DNA of 64,000 bases, from the NCBI GenBank assembly GCA_035341855.1, contig DAOQWA010000009.1, forward strand, positions 30,550 to 94,549, read 5' to 3'. This document shows, one piece after another, positions 52,785 through 61,928 of this stretch. Source of the stretch: QQVM01 sp035341855. GTDB lineage: Bacteria; Bacteroidota; Bacteroidia; AKYH767-A; 2013-40CM-41-45. Position 1 is the stretch's first letter; every line of letters begins with the position of its first letter. The position numbers and the translations under genes were made by a program. The notes beneath the pieces are model-generated. The model was given only the letters and a program-made list of their open reading frames with translations, made no database searches and had not been told where the DNA came from.

Positions 52785-54638
52785 TTAATTTAGAAAATCT
52801 CCTCGTAAGGAACGATATCGCTTACGTGCTTCCACGACAAACAAGCTTCCGGGATATTTAGTCAACAATTCCTGATACAACTCCATTGCCTTGGCTCCAT
52901 CCTTAAATTTTTTCTCATGTAACTCTGCTTTGTGAAAAAGTGCATCGTCAGCCAAAATATCATCCGGGAACTCCTCCAGTATTCTGTTATATAAAGAGTC
53001 TTCGATCTGCCATTCACGCTTGGCATCATAAATTTTGGCTGCCTTATAATAAACTTCGTCAGTCAGACTATGACCGGAATAATCAAAAAGAAGTGAGTCA
53101 AGAAGGGCCAAGGCTTCATCATTCTTATTGCGGTAACTCAATAAATCAGCTCGTGAATAGAGCATTAAGGCATCAAATGTACTATCATATCCAATATTAT
53201 CCGCTATCAGAAGTGAGAGGGATAATGCATCATTAGCTATCAATTGAGAAGTCGCAGATTTAAGTACATCAAGCTGTGCCTGAGCCCAGAGGAAGTCTCC
53301 ACGAAAATAATCCAGTCTGGCGTTTCTGAATTTAGCTTCCTGACCCAATGGATCATTTTTAAAATCCTTATCAACCTGAGCGTATAGCAAATCAGAATCC
53401 CACACATTTCCGGTGAATAATAAAATATCACCAAGTTCCAGTTTACAATCAGCCTGAACCTGTTTGCTGAGTCCCGGAAAATCGATTGCTTCATCAAGAT
53501 CAGTCATGGCTGAGTCCGGATCATCAAGATAAAAAGCTCTCAGATGAGCAAGCCCGCGTATAAGCCCTGCTGTCTTGGCTGAACGACCTAATTCTCCCAA
53601 AGTAGTTTCGTAATCAAGTTCAAGTTTTTTTAATTCGGCCAGAGTATACTCATTGCCTGATGTAATCTTTTTGTTTGTTACGTTTAACAATTCCATTCTT
53701 GCAGGAATGTAATTGGGATAAGATGGTCCTTTATCTACAACATATTGAAAACAGTTAATTGCACTTTCAAAATCCAAATTTGCAGTAGCTAAATTTCCCA
53801 AGGTTAATATTCGGTTCCCATCTTCTTTTTGTCTTTTATCTAATCCTTTGGCCTGGATCAGTGCAGAGGGAAAATCTTTTTGTTGCACGAAGAGCCATAT
53901 CAACATTTCTGAAAAAACTGTGTAGTCGGGGTTACGTTGAATCTTTCTGAGGAGCGATATGCGCAAAAGGTCATTTCTTGTATTCTCCGGATCGAAACCG
54001 ACACGTGCCTGAAGTATATTCAACACATTCTGCTGAACCATGGGATTATCCGCAACGGCATCAAGATATTCATTGATCATACTTTCAAATTCGCCTTTCT
54101 GATAATACATCTCTGCAGCCTCAAAGTAAAAGCCATACATACTATTCATCAATTTGCGGCCTTCCAGATAAGTTGCCAATGCTTCATCATACAATTGCCG
54201 TTGAACAAACGAATTCGCAAGGCTCATGATAGAGCCCTGATCAGGTTTAAGTAATTTTCTTGCCTTGTCGTACTGTTCGCGTGCTTTTGCGTCATCCTCC
54301 TGCAAGAAATATATATAACCCAAATCTGAAATAAGCGTCAAATTTTCAGGTTGTCGCTTAGACATTTTTCTGACGATCTTTTCAGCTTCTTTGTAGTCTT
54401 TCAATCCGAAAAGACACTTTAAATAATTAGAATAAGTGCCAAAAGGATCTTTATCAAAAATTTTATCGTAGATCTCGGCAGCCTTGTCATATTCTAAGGA
54501 AGCCATGTACTGATCTGCCAATGCACGATCTTGCATGGTTTGACCGGAAGCCTGATTTGAAAGCATACTTAACACAAACATCCCGGAAAGTAAAATGATG
54601 TTGAATTTTGTCAGGAAATAATTTGTTGTCAAATGCAT
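52785..54638 (-). CDS. Secreted tetratricopeptide-repeat protein
   Basis: 617 residues. Signal peptide (LLSGMFVLSMLSNQASG, about residues 15-32), then repeated TPR-like helix pairs throughout (AAEIYDKIFDKDPF, AREQYDKARKLLKP, EALATYLEGRKL, ESAINCFQYVVDKGP, ALALLDSLLFDYS, AMELYQELLTKYPGSLFVVEAR). A scaffold for an envelope complex is likely; partner unknown. Between serS (13 nt) and the DUF4286 gene (12 nt). Confidence 0.8.
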   Translation of the reverse strand: MHLTTNYFLTKFNIILLSGMFVLSMLSNQASGQTMQDRALADQYMASLEYDKAAEIYDKIFDKDPFGTYSNYLKCLFGLKDYKEAEKIVRKMSKRQPENLTLISDLGYIYFLQEDDAKAREQYDKARKLLKPDQGSIMSLANSFVQRQLYDEALATYLEGRKLMNSMYGFYFEAAEMYYQKGEFESMINEYLDAVADNPMVQQNVLNILQARVGFDPENTRNDLLRISLLRKIQRNPDYTVFSEMLIWLFVQQKDFPSALIQAKGLDKRQKEDGNRILTLGNLATANLDFESAINCFQYVVDKGPSYPNYIPARMELLNVTNKKITSGNEYTLAELKKLELDYETTLGELGRSAKTAGLIRGLAHLRAFYLDDPDSAMTDLDEAIDFPGLSKQVQADCKLELGDILLFTGNVWDSDLLYAQVDKDFKNDPLGQEAKFRNARLDYFRGDFLWAQAQLDVLKSATSQLIANDALSLSLLIADNIGYDSTFDALMLYSRADLLSYRNKNDEALALLDSLLFDYSGHSLTDEVYYKAAKIYDAKREWQIEDSLYNRILEEFPDDILADDALFHKAELHEKKFKDGAKAMELYQELLTKYPGSLFVVEARKRYRSLRGDFLN

Positions 54639-54651
54639 GATTATTTATTTC

Positions 54652-55923
54652 TTATGAAATGCTGTCGAAACCTGTATAAGAACGAAGGGCATCGGGAATG
54701 ATAACACCCTTTTCAGTCTGATTGTTTTCAAGCAAGGCTGCAACAATTCGAGGTAAGGCCAGTGCACTTCCATTTAAAGTATGTGCCAGTTGCGGCTTAT
54801 CTGTTCCTGTGCGGAAACGCAATTTCATCCTGTTAGATTGAAATGTTTCGAAATTAGAAACTGAGCTCACTTCGAGCCATTTCTTTTGAGCAGCAGAATA
54901 CACTTCAAAGTCATAGGTCAGAGCTGATGCAAAACTCATATCTCCTCCGCATAATCTTAGAATCCTGAAGGGCAATTGCAATGCACGTAACAATGATGAA
55001 ACATGTTCCACCATTTCATCCAGAATATCATAGGAATTATCGGGATGCTGTACCTGAACGATCTCTACTTTATCAAACTGGTGCAAACGATTTAATCCTC
55101 TTACATCTTTACCATAACTGCCTGCTTCACGTCGGAAACAAGGAGTATAGGCACACATTTTCACCGGTAATTCGTCGGCTTTTAAAATAATGTCACGCAA
55201 AACATTTGTCACCGGAACCTCTGCCGTGGGGATGAGATAAAATTCATCAAGGCCAACATGGTACATTTGTGAATCTTTATCGGGTAATTGTCCGGTTCCA
55301 TATGCGGAATCTTTATTGACTAAAATCGGAGGTTGAATCTCTCTATAACCTGCCTCGATTGCTTTATCAAGAAAATAGTTTATCAATGCTCTTTGCAGTC
55401 GAGCTCCTTTTCCTTTGTAGACAGGAAATCCGGCGCCTGTAAGTTTAACTCCCAGTTCAAAATCGATGATATCGTATTTACTGGTGAGATCCCAGTGTGC
55501 TTGGGCACCCTCATAAAGTTCCGGAATTATACCCTCCTGATGAACTACCGTATTATCTTCCGGAGTTCGCCCTTTTGGAACGTTCGCAGAAGGGAGATTA
55601 GGAAGTTTCACCAACTCCAGATGTAAGCTTTCTTCTATGGCAGAAAGTTTTTCATTAAGCAACTGTGAAGTTTGTTTGAGTGCAGCACTTTTATTCTTTA
55701 AATCATCAGCTTCTGCCTTCATGCCTTTTTTATAAAGTTCACCAACCTCTTTAGCTAATGTATTCTGTTGATTCAAAAGTGAGTCATGTTCATTTTGCAC
55801 AGCTCTTCTGTCCTCATCCAATTTCAGGATCAAGGGAACCAACTCTTTTGCATCAAAATTTTTGACAGCAAGTCTTTCTATAACCTCTCGTGAGTTTTCT
55901 CTTATAACGCTTAATTGCAGCAT
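54652..55923 (-). CDS. serS: Seryl-tRNA synthetase
   Basis: 423 residues. N-terminal coiled-coil tRNA-binding arm (about 25-100), class II motifs: motif 1 GARLQRALINYFLD, motif 2 CFRREAGSYGKDVRGLNRLHQF, motif 3 LNGSALALPRIVAALLENNQ. Charges tRNA-Ser. First gene of the serS-TPR-DUF4286-rsmA run. A -7 element lies upstream. Confidence 0.97.
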   Translation of the reverse strand: MLQLSVIRENSREVIERLAVKNFDAKELVPLILKLDEDRRAVQNEHDSLLNQQNTLAKEVGELYKKGMKAEADDLKNKSAALKQTSQLLNEKLSAIEESLHLELVKLPNLPSANVPKGRTPEDNTVVHQEGIIPELYEGAQAHWDLTSKYDIIDFELGVKLTGAGFPVYKGKGARLQRALINYFLDKAIEAGYREIQPPILVNKDSAYGTGQLPDKDSQMYHVGLDEFYLIPTAEVPVTNVLRDIILKADELPVKMCAYTPCFRREAGSYGKDVRGLNRLHQFDKVEIVQVQHPDNSYDILDEMVEHVSSLLRALQLPFRILRLCGGDMSFASALTYDFEVYSAAQKKWLEVSSVSNFETFQSNRMKLRFRTGTDKPQLAHTLNGSALALPRIVAALLENNQTEKGVIIPDALRSYTGFDSIS

Positions 55924-55942
55924 AAAATTGAATTATAAGCTG

Positions 55943-55950
55943 CAAAAATA
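55943..55950 (-). promoter_or_regulatory. -7 element of the serS transcript
   Basis: TATTTTTG on the minus strand, exact TAnnTTTG, followed by CAGC; 19 nt before the serS start. -33 box not clear. Confidence 0.45.
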
Positions 55951-56057
55951 CGCTTTTTAAGCAGTTATTTAAGGATTTTTATGCGCTTTATTCCCCGATA
56001 TTCTGAAGATAAACGGGGATAAATAAGAGATAATAATAATTTATCCGGCTACAATTC

Positions 56058-56720
56058 TTAACGAAACCGAACAAGAACCTCATCCAGGCTTTTACGTTTC
56101 AGGTCAGGCACGGTCGCATTTGAGGCAGGATAACCAACTGGAATGAGTAAAAATGGCCGCTCATTTGCAGGTCTATCCAAAAGGGTGCTTAAAAAATTCA
56201 TCGGGCTCGGAGTATGCGTCAATGCGACCAATCCGGCATTATACAATGCCATCAATAAAAAACCACATGCCAGTCCGACTGATTCCTGTACGTAATAATT
56301 ATTTCGTTGCTGCCCTTCTTTTATTTCATAAACTCTCTTGAAAACAACAATGATCCAGGGTGCCTTTTCAAGAAAAGGTTTTTCCCAATTTGTTCCTAAG
56401 GGAGCCAGATCTTCCAGCCATTCTGTGGTCATTCTCCCATGATAACTTTTATACTCCTCTTCTTCAGCAGCCCTTCGGATCTGTTTTTTAATTTCAGTGT
56501 TACTTATTAAACAAAATGTCCATGGTTGTTTATGCGCTCCGGAAGGTGCTGTTGATGCCGTCCTAATACAGTTTTCAATTGCTTCAACCGGAACGACCCT
56601 ATCGGAAAAGTCTCTGACGGTACGGCGCATATTCATCCACTGAAAAAACTCTTTACTCTTTTGGATCATTTCTTCAGCATTGATTTCAGGTATTGAATAC
56701 GGGATATAAGGGTATGACAT
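56058..56720 (-). CDS. Nitroreductase family flavoprotein
   Basis: 220 residues from ATG at 56720 (MSYPYIPYSIPEINAEEM); ATG 56756 is less likely. FMN-binding RRTVRDFSDR at the start, TAPSGAHKQPWTFCLI, and the C-terminal RPANERPFLLIPVGYPA. The NAD(P)H-dependent substrate is unknown; proteins of this size may be nitroreductases or the BluB/iodotyrosine deiodinase-like group. Divergent from the DUF2461 gene. Confidence 0.85.
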   Translation of the reverse strand: MSYPYIPYSIPEINAEEMIQKSKEFFQWMNMRRTVRDFSDRVVPVEAIENCIRTASTAPSGAHKQPWTFCLISNTEIKKQIRRAAEEEEYKSYHGRMTTEWLEDLAPLGTNWEKPFLEKAPWIIVVFKRVYEIKEGQQRNNYYVQESVGLACGFLLMALYNAGLVALTHTPSPMNFLSTLLDRPANERPFLLIPVGYPASNATVPDLKRKSLDEVLVRFR

Positions 56721-56839
56721 AGTTCTCTGATTAAAAATTGTTGCTAAGGTAATCAAGTAAAATTTGACTTTAACATTCGCAGATCAACGATATTTTACGA
56801 ACTTTGAAAATAAAACTAATCATCAATCAGCAAACATAT

Positions 56840-57499
56840 ATGATATCCCCTGCTACACTACGCTTTCTAAGCTCATTAAAGAAGAACAACAACAAAGAAT
56901 GGTTTGACAAGCATAAGGATGAATACCTTGCTGCCAAAGAAAATATGGAGAAGTGCGTCGGAGAAGTCATCCGGTCTATCAGTAGTTTTGATAAACCTAT
57001 TGGAGGATTAGATCCTAAAAAATGTGTCTTCAGGATCTATAAAGATGTCCGCTTCTCAAAAGATAAAACACCTTACAAAGTCAATATGGGTGCAAGTATT
57101 AATGCCAATGGGAAAAAAGCCATAGAACCCGGTTACTATTTACATATTGAACCTGGAAATTCTTTTCTTGCAGGTGGTATGTGGATGCCACCGGGGGAAG
57201 AACTAAAGAAAATCAGACAGGAAATAGATTATAATTCAAAACCTTTGAAAAAAACGCTGGCAAATCCTGCTTTCAAAAAATATTTTGGAGGACTTGCACC
57301 TGAATACAAATTAAAGACAACACCGAAAGGATATGATAAAGAACATCCTGAAATAGAATTACTAAGACATAATAGTTTTATCGTATGGCATAAATTACCT
57401 GATAAGGTGATTACATCCCAGAGCTTCGTGAAAGAAATTGCAAAAGGAGCTAAAATCATGAAGCCATTTCTGGATTATCTTAAAGTGGCGATAAGCTGA
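56840..57499 (+). CDS. DUF2461 domain protein
   Basis: 219 residues from ATG at 56840 (MISPATLRFLSSLKKNNNKEWFDKHKDEY), the usual family opening; ATG 56804 adds 12 residues. Also VFRIYKDVRFSKDKTPYKVNMGA, GYYLHIEPGNSFLAGGMWMP and a C-terminal kinked helix. Cytoplasmic, function unknown in bacteria. Confidence 0.88.
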   Translation: MISPATLRFLSSLKKNNNKEWFDKHKDEYLAAKENMEKCVGEVIRSISSFDKPIGGLDPKKCVFRIYKDVRFSKDKTPYKVNMGASINANGKKAIEPGYYLHIEPGNSFLAGGMWMPPGEELKKIRQEIDYNSKPLKKTLANPAFKKYFGGLAPEYKLKTTPKGYDKEHPEIELLRHNSFIVWHKLPDKVITSQSFVKEIAKGAKIMKPFLDYLKVAIS

Positions 57500-57537
57500 G
57501 TTGGGGAAAAATATAATATTCAATAAAATTCAGAAAT

Positions 57538-57568
57538 AAAAAAACCCATGCCTCCACGACATGGGTTT
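57538..57568 (-). terminator. Rho-independent terminator, mainly minus strand
   Basis: AAACCCATG / CATGGGTTT stem with 9-nt loop; on the minus strand seven T follow. It is 150 nt beyond the GIN-like gene stop and 38 nt beyond the DUF2461 stop; only three T follow on the plus strand. Confidence 0.7.
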
Positions 57569-57719
57569 AATCCCTATCAGCTTTTATAGTTTAACCAAAA
57601 CATTTGATGAAAGGGAAATCTCTTTTAATTATTGTGATTAATTGAACACGAAGCTGATTGCTGACGAATGCCGTATCATAAAGGCGAATCCTAACATAGC
57701 ACTTTGTCTTTTCTCACAA

Positions 57720-58202
57720 TTACCTTTGTTCTGATGATCTCTTAACATTAAAACCAAGGGTCTTGGATTTAACTTTAGAAGCTTTTAAATCCAAGTTTAC
57801 TACAGCACCTTGTTCGGCCTTTATGGTAAGAATATCAGAATTAATGTAACCGTTTGCAGTGACGTCTGTATTTCCTTTCACATGAAGAGCCTTTAAGCCA
57901 TTTACAGATACTAAAATTCTGGTGCGGGAATTTTTCCTGTCCTTTTTGTTTGTTTGTTGAATAAACAAGGTATCGTTCTTCAAAATGGTGACCATGTTGA
58001 TGATCTGATCTTTCGAACCTTCTAAACTAATTTCAAATTTATCGGATGGAACCAAAACCAATTCTGCATCTCCGACCATGGCGATATTATGATAAGGATC
58101 AGAACTTCTTACTTCAGAGTAAGAATGAGTCTCTGCGATAACTGAATGAGTAATGAGGAGCAGCAAGAACAAACTCGCGCTAAGCATAAATGTTTTTTTC
58201 AT
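57720..58202 (-). CDS. GIN-like (DUF2807-type) secreted protein, short
   Basis: 160 residues from ATG at 58202 (MKKTFMLSASLFLLLLITHSVIAE), giving a clean signal peptide; ATG 58241 adds 13 residues. The mature part (GDAELVLVPSDKFEISLEGSKDQI, RTRILVSVNGLKALHVKGNTDVTANGYINSDILTIKAEQGAVVNLDL) resembles the auto-transporter-adhesin-head GIN beta-helix of Bacteroidota. It ends at FNVKRSSEQR, shorter than usual GIN domains, which continue with further beta-helix turns. Function unknown. Confidence 0.6.
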   Translation of the reverse strand: MKKTFMLSASLFLLLLITHSVIAETHSYSEVRSSDPYHNIAMVGDAELVLVPSDKFEISLEGSKDQIINMVTILKNDTLFIQQTNKKDRKNSRTRILVSVNGLKALHVKGNTDVTANGYINSDILTIKAEQGAVVNLDLKASKVKSKTLGFNVKRSSEQR

Positions 58203-58439
58203 GATGATCTGATTTAAATAATAAACTAATATCTGATGCAAATATCGGATGATTGTTGAACAAATAATTGCATACCTAACTCATATGACGAGTTTGAAGC
58301 ATCATTTAGTACATCCTTAACAAACTTTATTATAATTTAACTAAAGTATAGCTACATTAAAATGTAGGGTAAACCGACTCAAACAAAGCATCCAGGAAAA
58401 ATTGACAGACAGAAAAATTCAAGATTACCTTTCTGAAAA

Positions 58440-60830
58440 TTAAAAAGTGAGTCGATAAAGTGGGATCGGGAATAGACCTAACTGATACTCTGTCTTCACA
58501 GTACCTGTTCCCGGATCATAGATCTCTTGCCAGATATTTTTTGTATTAAAAATATTATCTACATCAAGTGAAAACTCATGAGTGGCTTTCTTACGATTCC
58601 ATCTGTAAGAAATTTTGATATCAGTCCTAAAATAATCCTTACGCCGATTTTCGTATGCCCGACTATAATCATAACGTGTCTCAGCCAACCGCTCACTCTC
58701 TTTCGTGTTAATTGGAAGAAATCTTTTACCACCGGCAAAAGTCGCTTTTATATTAAAGGCAATTACATTTTTCCCTTTGATAGTCCACTCCTTACCACCC
58801 AACACATTGGCAGTAAAATTTCCATTGAAAGCAGTATTTCTCTCAATGCCTTCACTTCCCTTATACTTTGATTCAAACAATGACCCGGTAACAAGAAAGT
58901 AATAGCCCTGACTATAAAATTTTTCAACCGTTAATTCCAATCCGTAGTTAGTACCTGTACCTTCGTTAACCAGACTATCAACATTACCAATTCCGAAATC
59001 GGCGCCTTCGTTGAGAATAGAGTACCATGTCGGACGTATTTCTACCGGTACGTCATATAGACTTTGATAATAGGTCTCAATTTTTAAACGCATATTTTTA
59101 CCAAGCGTTTTATCATAAGCAAGAACATAGTGCTTGCTTCTTGTAAGATCAAGGTCTCTGTTAGTTTCTATGTACTTCCCTCCCTGCAAATAAGTTTTTT
59201 GAAAATATATATACATGGGCTGTAGTTGACTATGCAGACCGGCACCTGCACTTAATGCCTGCCCTTCCTTCATTTCCCAACGGATACCTGCACGAGGTTC
59301 AATGGCATAGGAATTATTAAGCATGAATTGCTGATAATGCAAGCCTATGTTTATGCTCAAATGATCGCTAAATTTATGTTGCAACTGTGAATAGGCTTGC
59401 AATAAAAAATTTCCATCTTCAAAATCCGTCCATTTTTGCCAATGGTCAAATTCATAGGAACTATCACGGTATGCGTACTGATATCGATCCAGGATCACTC
59501 CAAATTTCAGATAGTCTTTTGAACTAAATTTCTTATTCAGGCTATAATTAACTGAATACTTCTGTTGATTCGAATTATTTCGGTAAACAGGAAAAGGAGT
59601 TTCATCAACAGAGCTGATCGAATCAACTTTATACTTTTCGCCTGATGTACTTGCCGACAGGCTGAGTTTTGAATAGGTACTGGCATTATAAAAGTATAGG
59701 TGCTGTATACCAACGACACCCATGTTATTATTAAAATATCCATCCTGTCTTTCTCCATCGTTATAAAGATCAGTGACAGTTGTATCTTTTTCTCTGTCTA
59801 ATACTTCCACATTACTAATACCACCAATACCATATATAGAGAACCTGCCTGCCCTTGAATTTGGGAAGCTGATATTAAATGAAAGATCCTGATAGTCAGG
59901 CACGGCAGCACCGGTGCCGAAATCAATACCAAGTGCTTTGAAAACTCCAAGTGTTGAATAACGATAATTGACCAGATACGATCCTCCCTTTTTACCAAGC
60001 GGACCTTCCGCACCAAATTCAAAACCATTGAAGCCAAGCTGAGCCAGATACTCTCTCTTTTCATTATTCCCTGATCGCATCTGAAGATCAAAGACACCTG
60101 CCAAAGCATTACCATACTCAGCCGGAAATGCAGAGGTCATAAAATCTGATTTATCAAGAAGGTTATTGTTCAGAATACTGACCGGTCCACCTGTTGTCCC
60201 AATTGATCCAAAGTGATTCGGATTAGGTATTTCCATGCCATTCAACCTCCATAAGAGTCCAAGAGGAGAGTTACCACGAATAATAATATCATTTCGTGCA
60301 TCATTTGAACCGCTAACGCCGGCATAATTTGCAGCCATCCTGGATGGATCATTTAAACTACCAGCATACCTTGATGTTTCTTCCACAGTAAAAGACCGGG
60401 CACTTACAGTGGTCATCTCATTATTTGCCCTATCTTTTTGTCTTTCTGCTACTATTGTAACCTCTTTGCCCTGCACGACGGATTGTTCCAGTTCTATGTC
60501 AAGCACAACTTCTTTTCCGGATGTTAGCACCACGGCAATTGTTGCTTCCTTGTATCCAACAGAGCTTACCCTAAGGACTCTGCGGCCCAGGGGCACTTTT
60601 GAAAGACGAAATTTTCCCTCCAGATCACAAACGGAGCCGTTTGTCATTGTGCTATCCAATAACAATACAGCGGCTCCAATTAATTTTTCCTGGCTGACTT
60701 TATCTTTTACTGTTCCCCTTATAACCTGTGTCGGTATTTGAGAAAAAACCCTTAGGGGTAAAACTAAACTCACACAAAACGCAATAGTGAATAAAATAAT
60801 AAGGGGCAATAAACTGCTTGATTTTTTCAT
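58440..60830 (-). CDS. TonB-dependent outer-membrane receptor
   Basis: 796 residues. Signal peptide, carboxypeptidase-regulatory-like domain (QVIRGTVKDKVSQEKLIGAAVLL...VLRVSSVGYKEATIAVV), plug domain (NDIIIRGNSPLGLLWRLNGMEIPNPNHF), then a large beta-barrel ending in the aromatic strand PLYRLTF. No SusD partner is adjacent, so not a classical polysaccharide-utilisation pair. Substrate unknown. A TAATTTCG -7-like element lies only 5 nt from the start. Confidence 0.9.
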   Translation of the reverse strand: MKKSSSLLPLIILFTIAFCVSLVLPLRVFSQIPTQVIRGTVKDKVSQEKLIGAAVLLLDSTMTNGSVCDLEGKFRLSKVPLGRRVLRVSSVGYKEATIAVVLTSGKEVVLDIELEQSVVQGKEVTIVAERQKDRANNEMTTVSARSFTVEETSRYAGSLNDPSRMAANYAGVSGSNDARNDIIIRGNSPLGLLWRLNGMEIPNPNHFGSIGTTGGPVSILNNNLLDKSDFMTSAFPAEYGNALAGVFDLQMRSGNNEKREYLAQLGFNGFEFGAEGPLGKKGGSYLVNYRYSTLGVFKALGIDFGTGAAVPDYQDLSFNISFPNSRAGRFSIYGIGGISNVEVLDREKDTTVTDLYNDGERQDGYFNNNMGVVGIQHLYFYNASTYSKLSLSASTSGEKYKVDSISSVDETPFPVYRNNSNQQKYSVNYSLNKKFSSKDYLKFGVILDRYQYAYRDSSYEFDHWQKWTDFEDGNFLLQAYSQLQHKFSDHLSINIGLHYQQFMLNNSYAIEPRAGIRWEMKEGQALSAGAGLHSQLQPMYIYFQKTYLQGGKYIETNRDLDLTRSKHYVLAYDKTLGKNMRLKIETYYQSLYDVPVEIRPTWYSILNEGADFGIGNVDSLVNEGTGTNYGLELTVEKFYSQGYYFLVTGSLFESKYKGSEGIERNTAFNGNFTANVLGGKEWTIKGKNVIAFNIKATFAGGKRFLPINTKESERLAETRYDYSRAYENRRKDYFRTDIKISYRWNRKKATHEFSLDVDNIFNTKNIWQEIYDPGTGTVKTEYQLGLFPIPLYRLTF

Positions 60831-60835
60831 GCAGC

Positions 60836-60843
60836 GAAATTAC
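60836..60843 (-). promoter_or_regulatory. -7-like element next to the TonB receptor start
   Basis: TAATTTCG on the minus strand, one mismatch to TAnnTTTG, ending 5 nt before the start codon; implies a leader of about 0-2 nt if used. Confidence 0.3.
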
Positions 60844-60950
60844 ATTTTATAGGAACAATATGATAAGCAGATCTGCAAGAATCAACAAACAGTATGTCAT
60901 TATTCACATTGATAAATTCAATCTAAGCAACATCAAACAAAAAAAATGCA

Positions 60951-60984
60951 AAAAAAAAGCAGTGAAATAATCTCACCGCTTTTT
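60951..60984 (-). terminator. Rho-independent terminator of rplU-rpmA
   Basis: AAAGC-GTGA / TCAC-GCTTT stem with one internal mismatch and a 7-nt loop; eight T on the minus strand. 18 nt beyond the rpmA stop. Confidence 0.85.
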
Positions 60985-61002
60985 AGCTTGTAACAAAAAA
61001 TA

Positions 61003-61269
61003 TTATGCTTCAGCTTGAAGAGGCTGAACAGAAACAAAACTTTTCTCGTTTAATTTTTTGCGGAAAACAACTTTACCTTCAACGAGTGCATATAAAGTAT
61101 GGTCTTTTCCGATACCAACATTCTCGCCCGGAAAATGCTTTGTACCACGTTGACGCACGATTATATTTCCAGCGATCGCATGCTGACCTCCGAAAATTTT
61201 GATGCCTAGTCTCTTGCTATGTGATTCACGACCGTTTCTCGAACTACCAACACCTTTTTTGTGTGCCAT
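61003..61269 (-). CDS. rpmA: 50S ribosomal protein L27
   Basis: 88 residues with the invariant opening MAHKKGVGSSRNGRESHSKRLG and KIFGGQHAIAGNIIVRQRGTKHFPGENVGIGKDHTLYAL. There is no N-terminal extension of the Firmicutes type. Complete. Downstream of rplU by 50 nt. Confidence 0.98.
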   Translation of the reverse strand: MAHKKGVGSSRNGRESHSKRLGIKIFGGQHAIAGNIIVRQRGTKHFPGENVGIGKDHTLYALVEGKVVFRKKLNEKSFVSVQPLQAEA

Positions 61270-61319
61270 TGTATTTTATTTTTTACTGATTAATATTTTA
61301 AATCTAACTCAGAAACTAA

Positions 61320-61631
61320 TTAAGCTTTAATTCCGTCTATCATTATTTTCGTCAAGTTCTGACGGTGGCCGTTCGACTTTTGATAGCCTTTACGACGCTT
61401 CTTTTTGAAGACGATGACCTTATCTCCACGAAGATGCTTAATGATCTTAGCTGTAACGCTTGCACCTTGTAGAACGGGTTTACCAACCTTTACTTTGCCG
61501 TTGTCATCAACCATAACTACATCATTGAACTCCAGCTTTTTACCATCTTCACCGGGAAGTCTGTGTACAATAACAGTTTGGTCTTTTTCTACTTTAAACT
61601 GTTGTCCGGCGATATTTACGATTGCGTACAT
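61320..61631 (-). CDS. rplU: 50S ribosomal protein L21
   Basis: 103 residues: MYAIVNIAGQQFKVEKDQTVIVHRLPG at the start and KVIVFKKKRRKGYQKSNGHRQNLTKIMID at the end, which is the L21 signature. First gene of rplU-rpmA, driven by the consensus promoter at 61682-61712. Confidence 0.98.
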   Translation of the reverse strand: MYAIVNIAGQQFKVEKDQTVIVHRLPGEDGKKLEFNDVVMVDDNGKVKVGKPVLQGASVTAKIIKHLRGDKVIVFKKKRRKGYQKSNGHRQNLTKIMIDGIKA

Positions 61632-61681
61632 TTTTCTAAAAATTGAGGTTTTCGGTATTCTCCCTAGTTTTTTAAGGGATG

Positions 61682-61712
61682 CAAAGATAATGATCGTTTT
61701 CAGATTAACAAA
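61682..61712 (-). promoter_or_regulatory. Consensus Bacteroidota promoter of rplU-rpmA
   Basis: On the minus strand TTTG (61709-61712), 19-nt spacer, TATCTTTG (61682-61689): both boxes match the consensus exactly. Predicted transcript start near 61677, leader about 46 nt. Confidence 0.85.
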
Positions 61713-61928
61713 GGGAAATGTAGATGAAAAAGGAAAATGATGCGAAAAACATAGCCCTCGAAAAGGCCGTTTTTATCACAAAATCAGCATTTTAATGGAT
61801 GCTTATTTCAGATTTCGAAATCCCCTGCGCCAAAATTACTTTCTTAGCCTAAAACCGAAGATTTTTACTCCGGTCGTATAATAAGTCATGGGTACTTCTT
61901 TATCAATTGTCAATTTTACCTTTACAAA

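Noticed and set aside
57600..57719. Continuation of the GIN-like protein beyond its stop
   Set aside because: A short in-frame-looking peptide exists in another frame but shows no GIN beta-helix pattern, so I do not call a frameshift.
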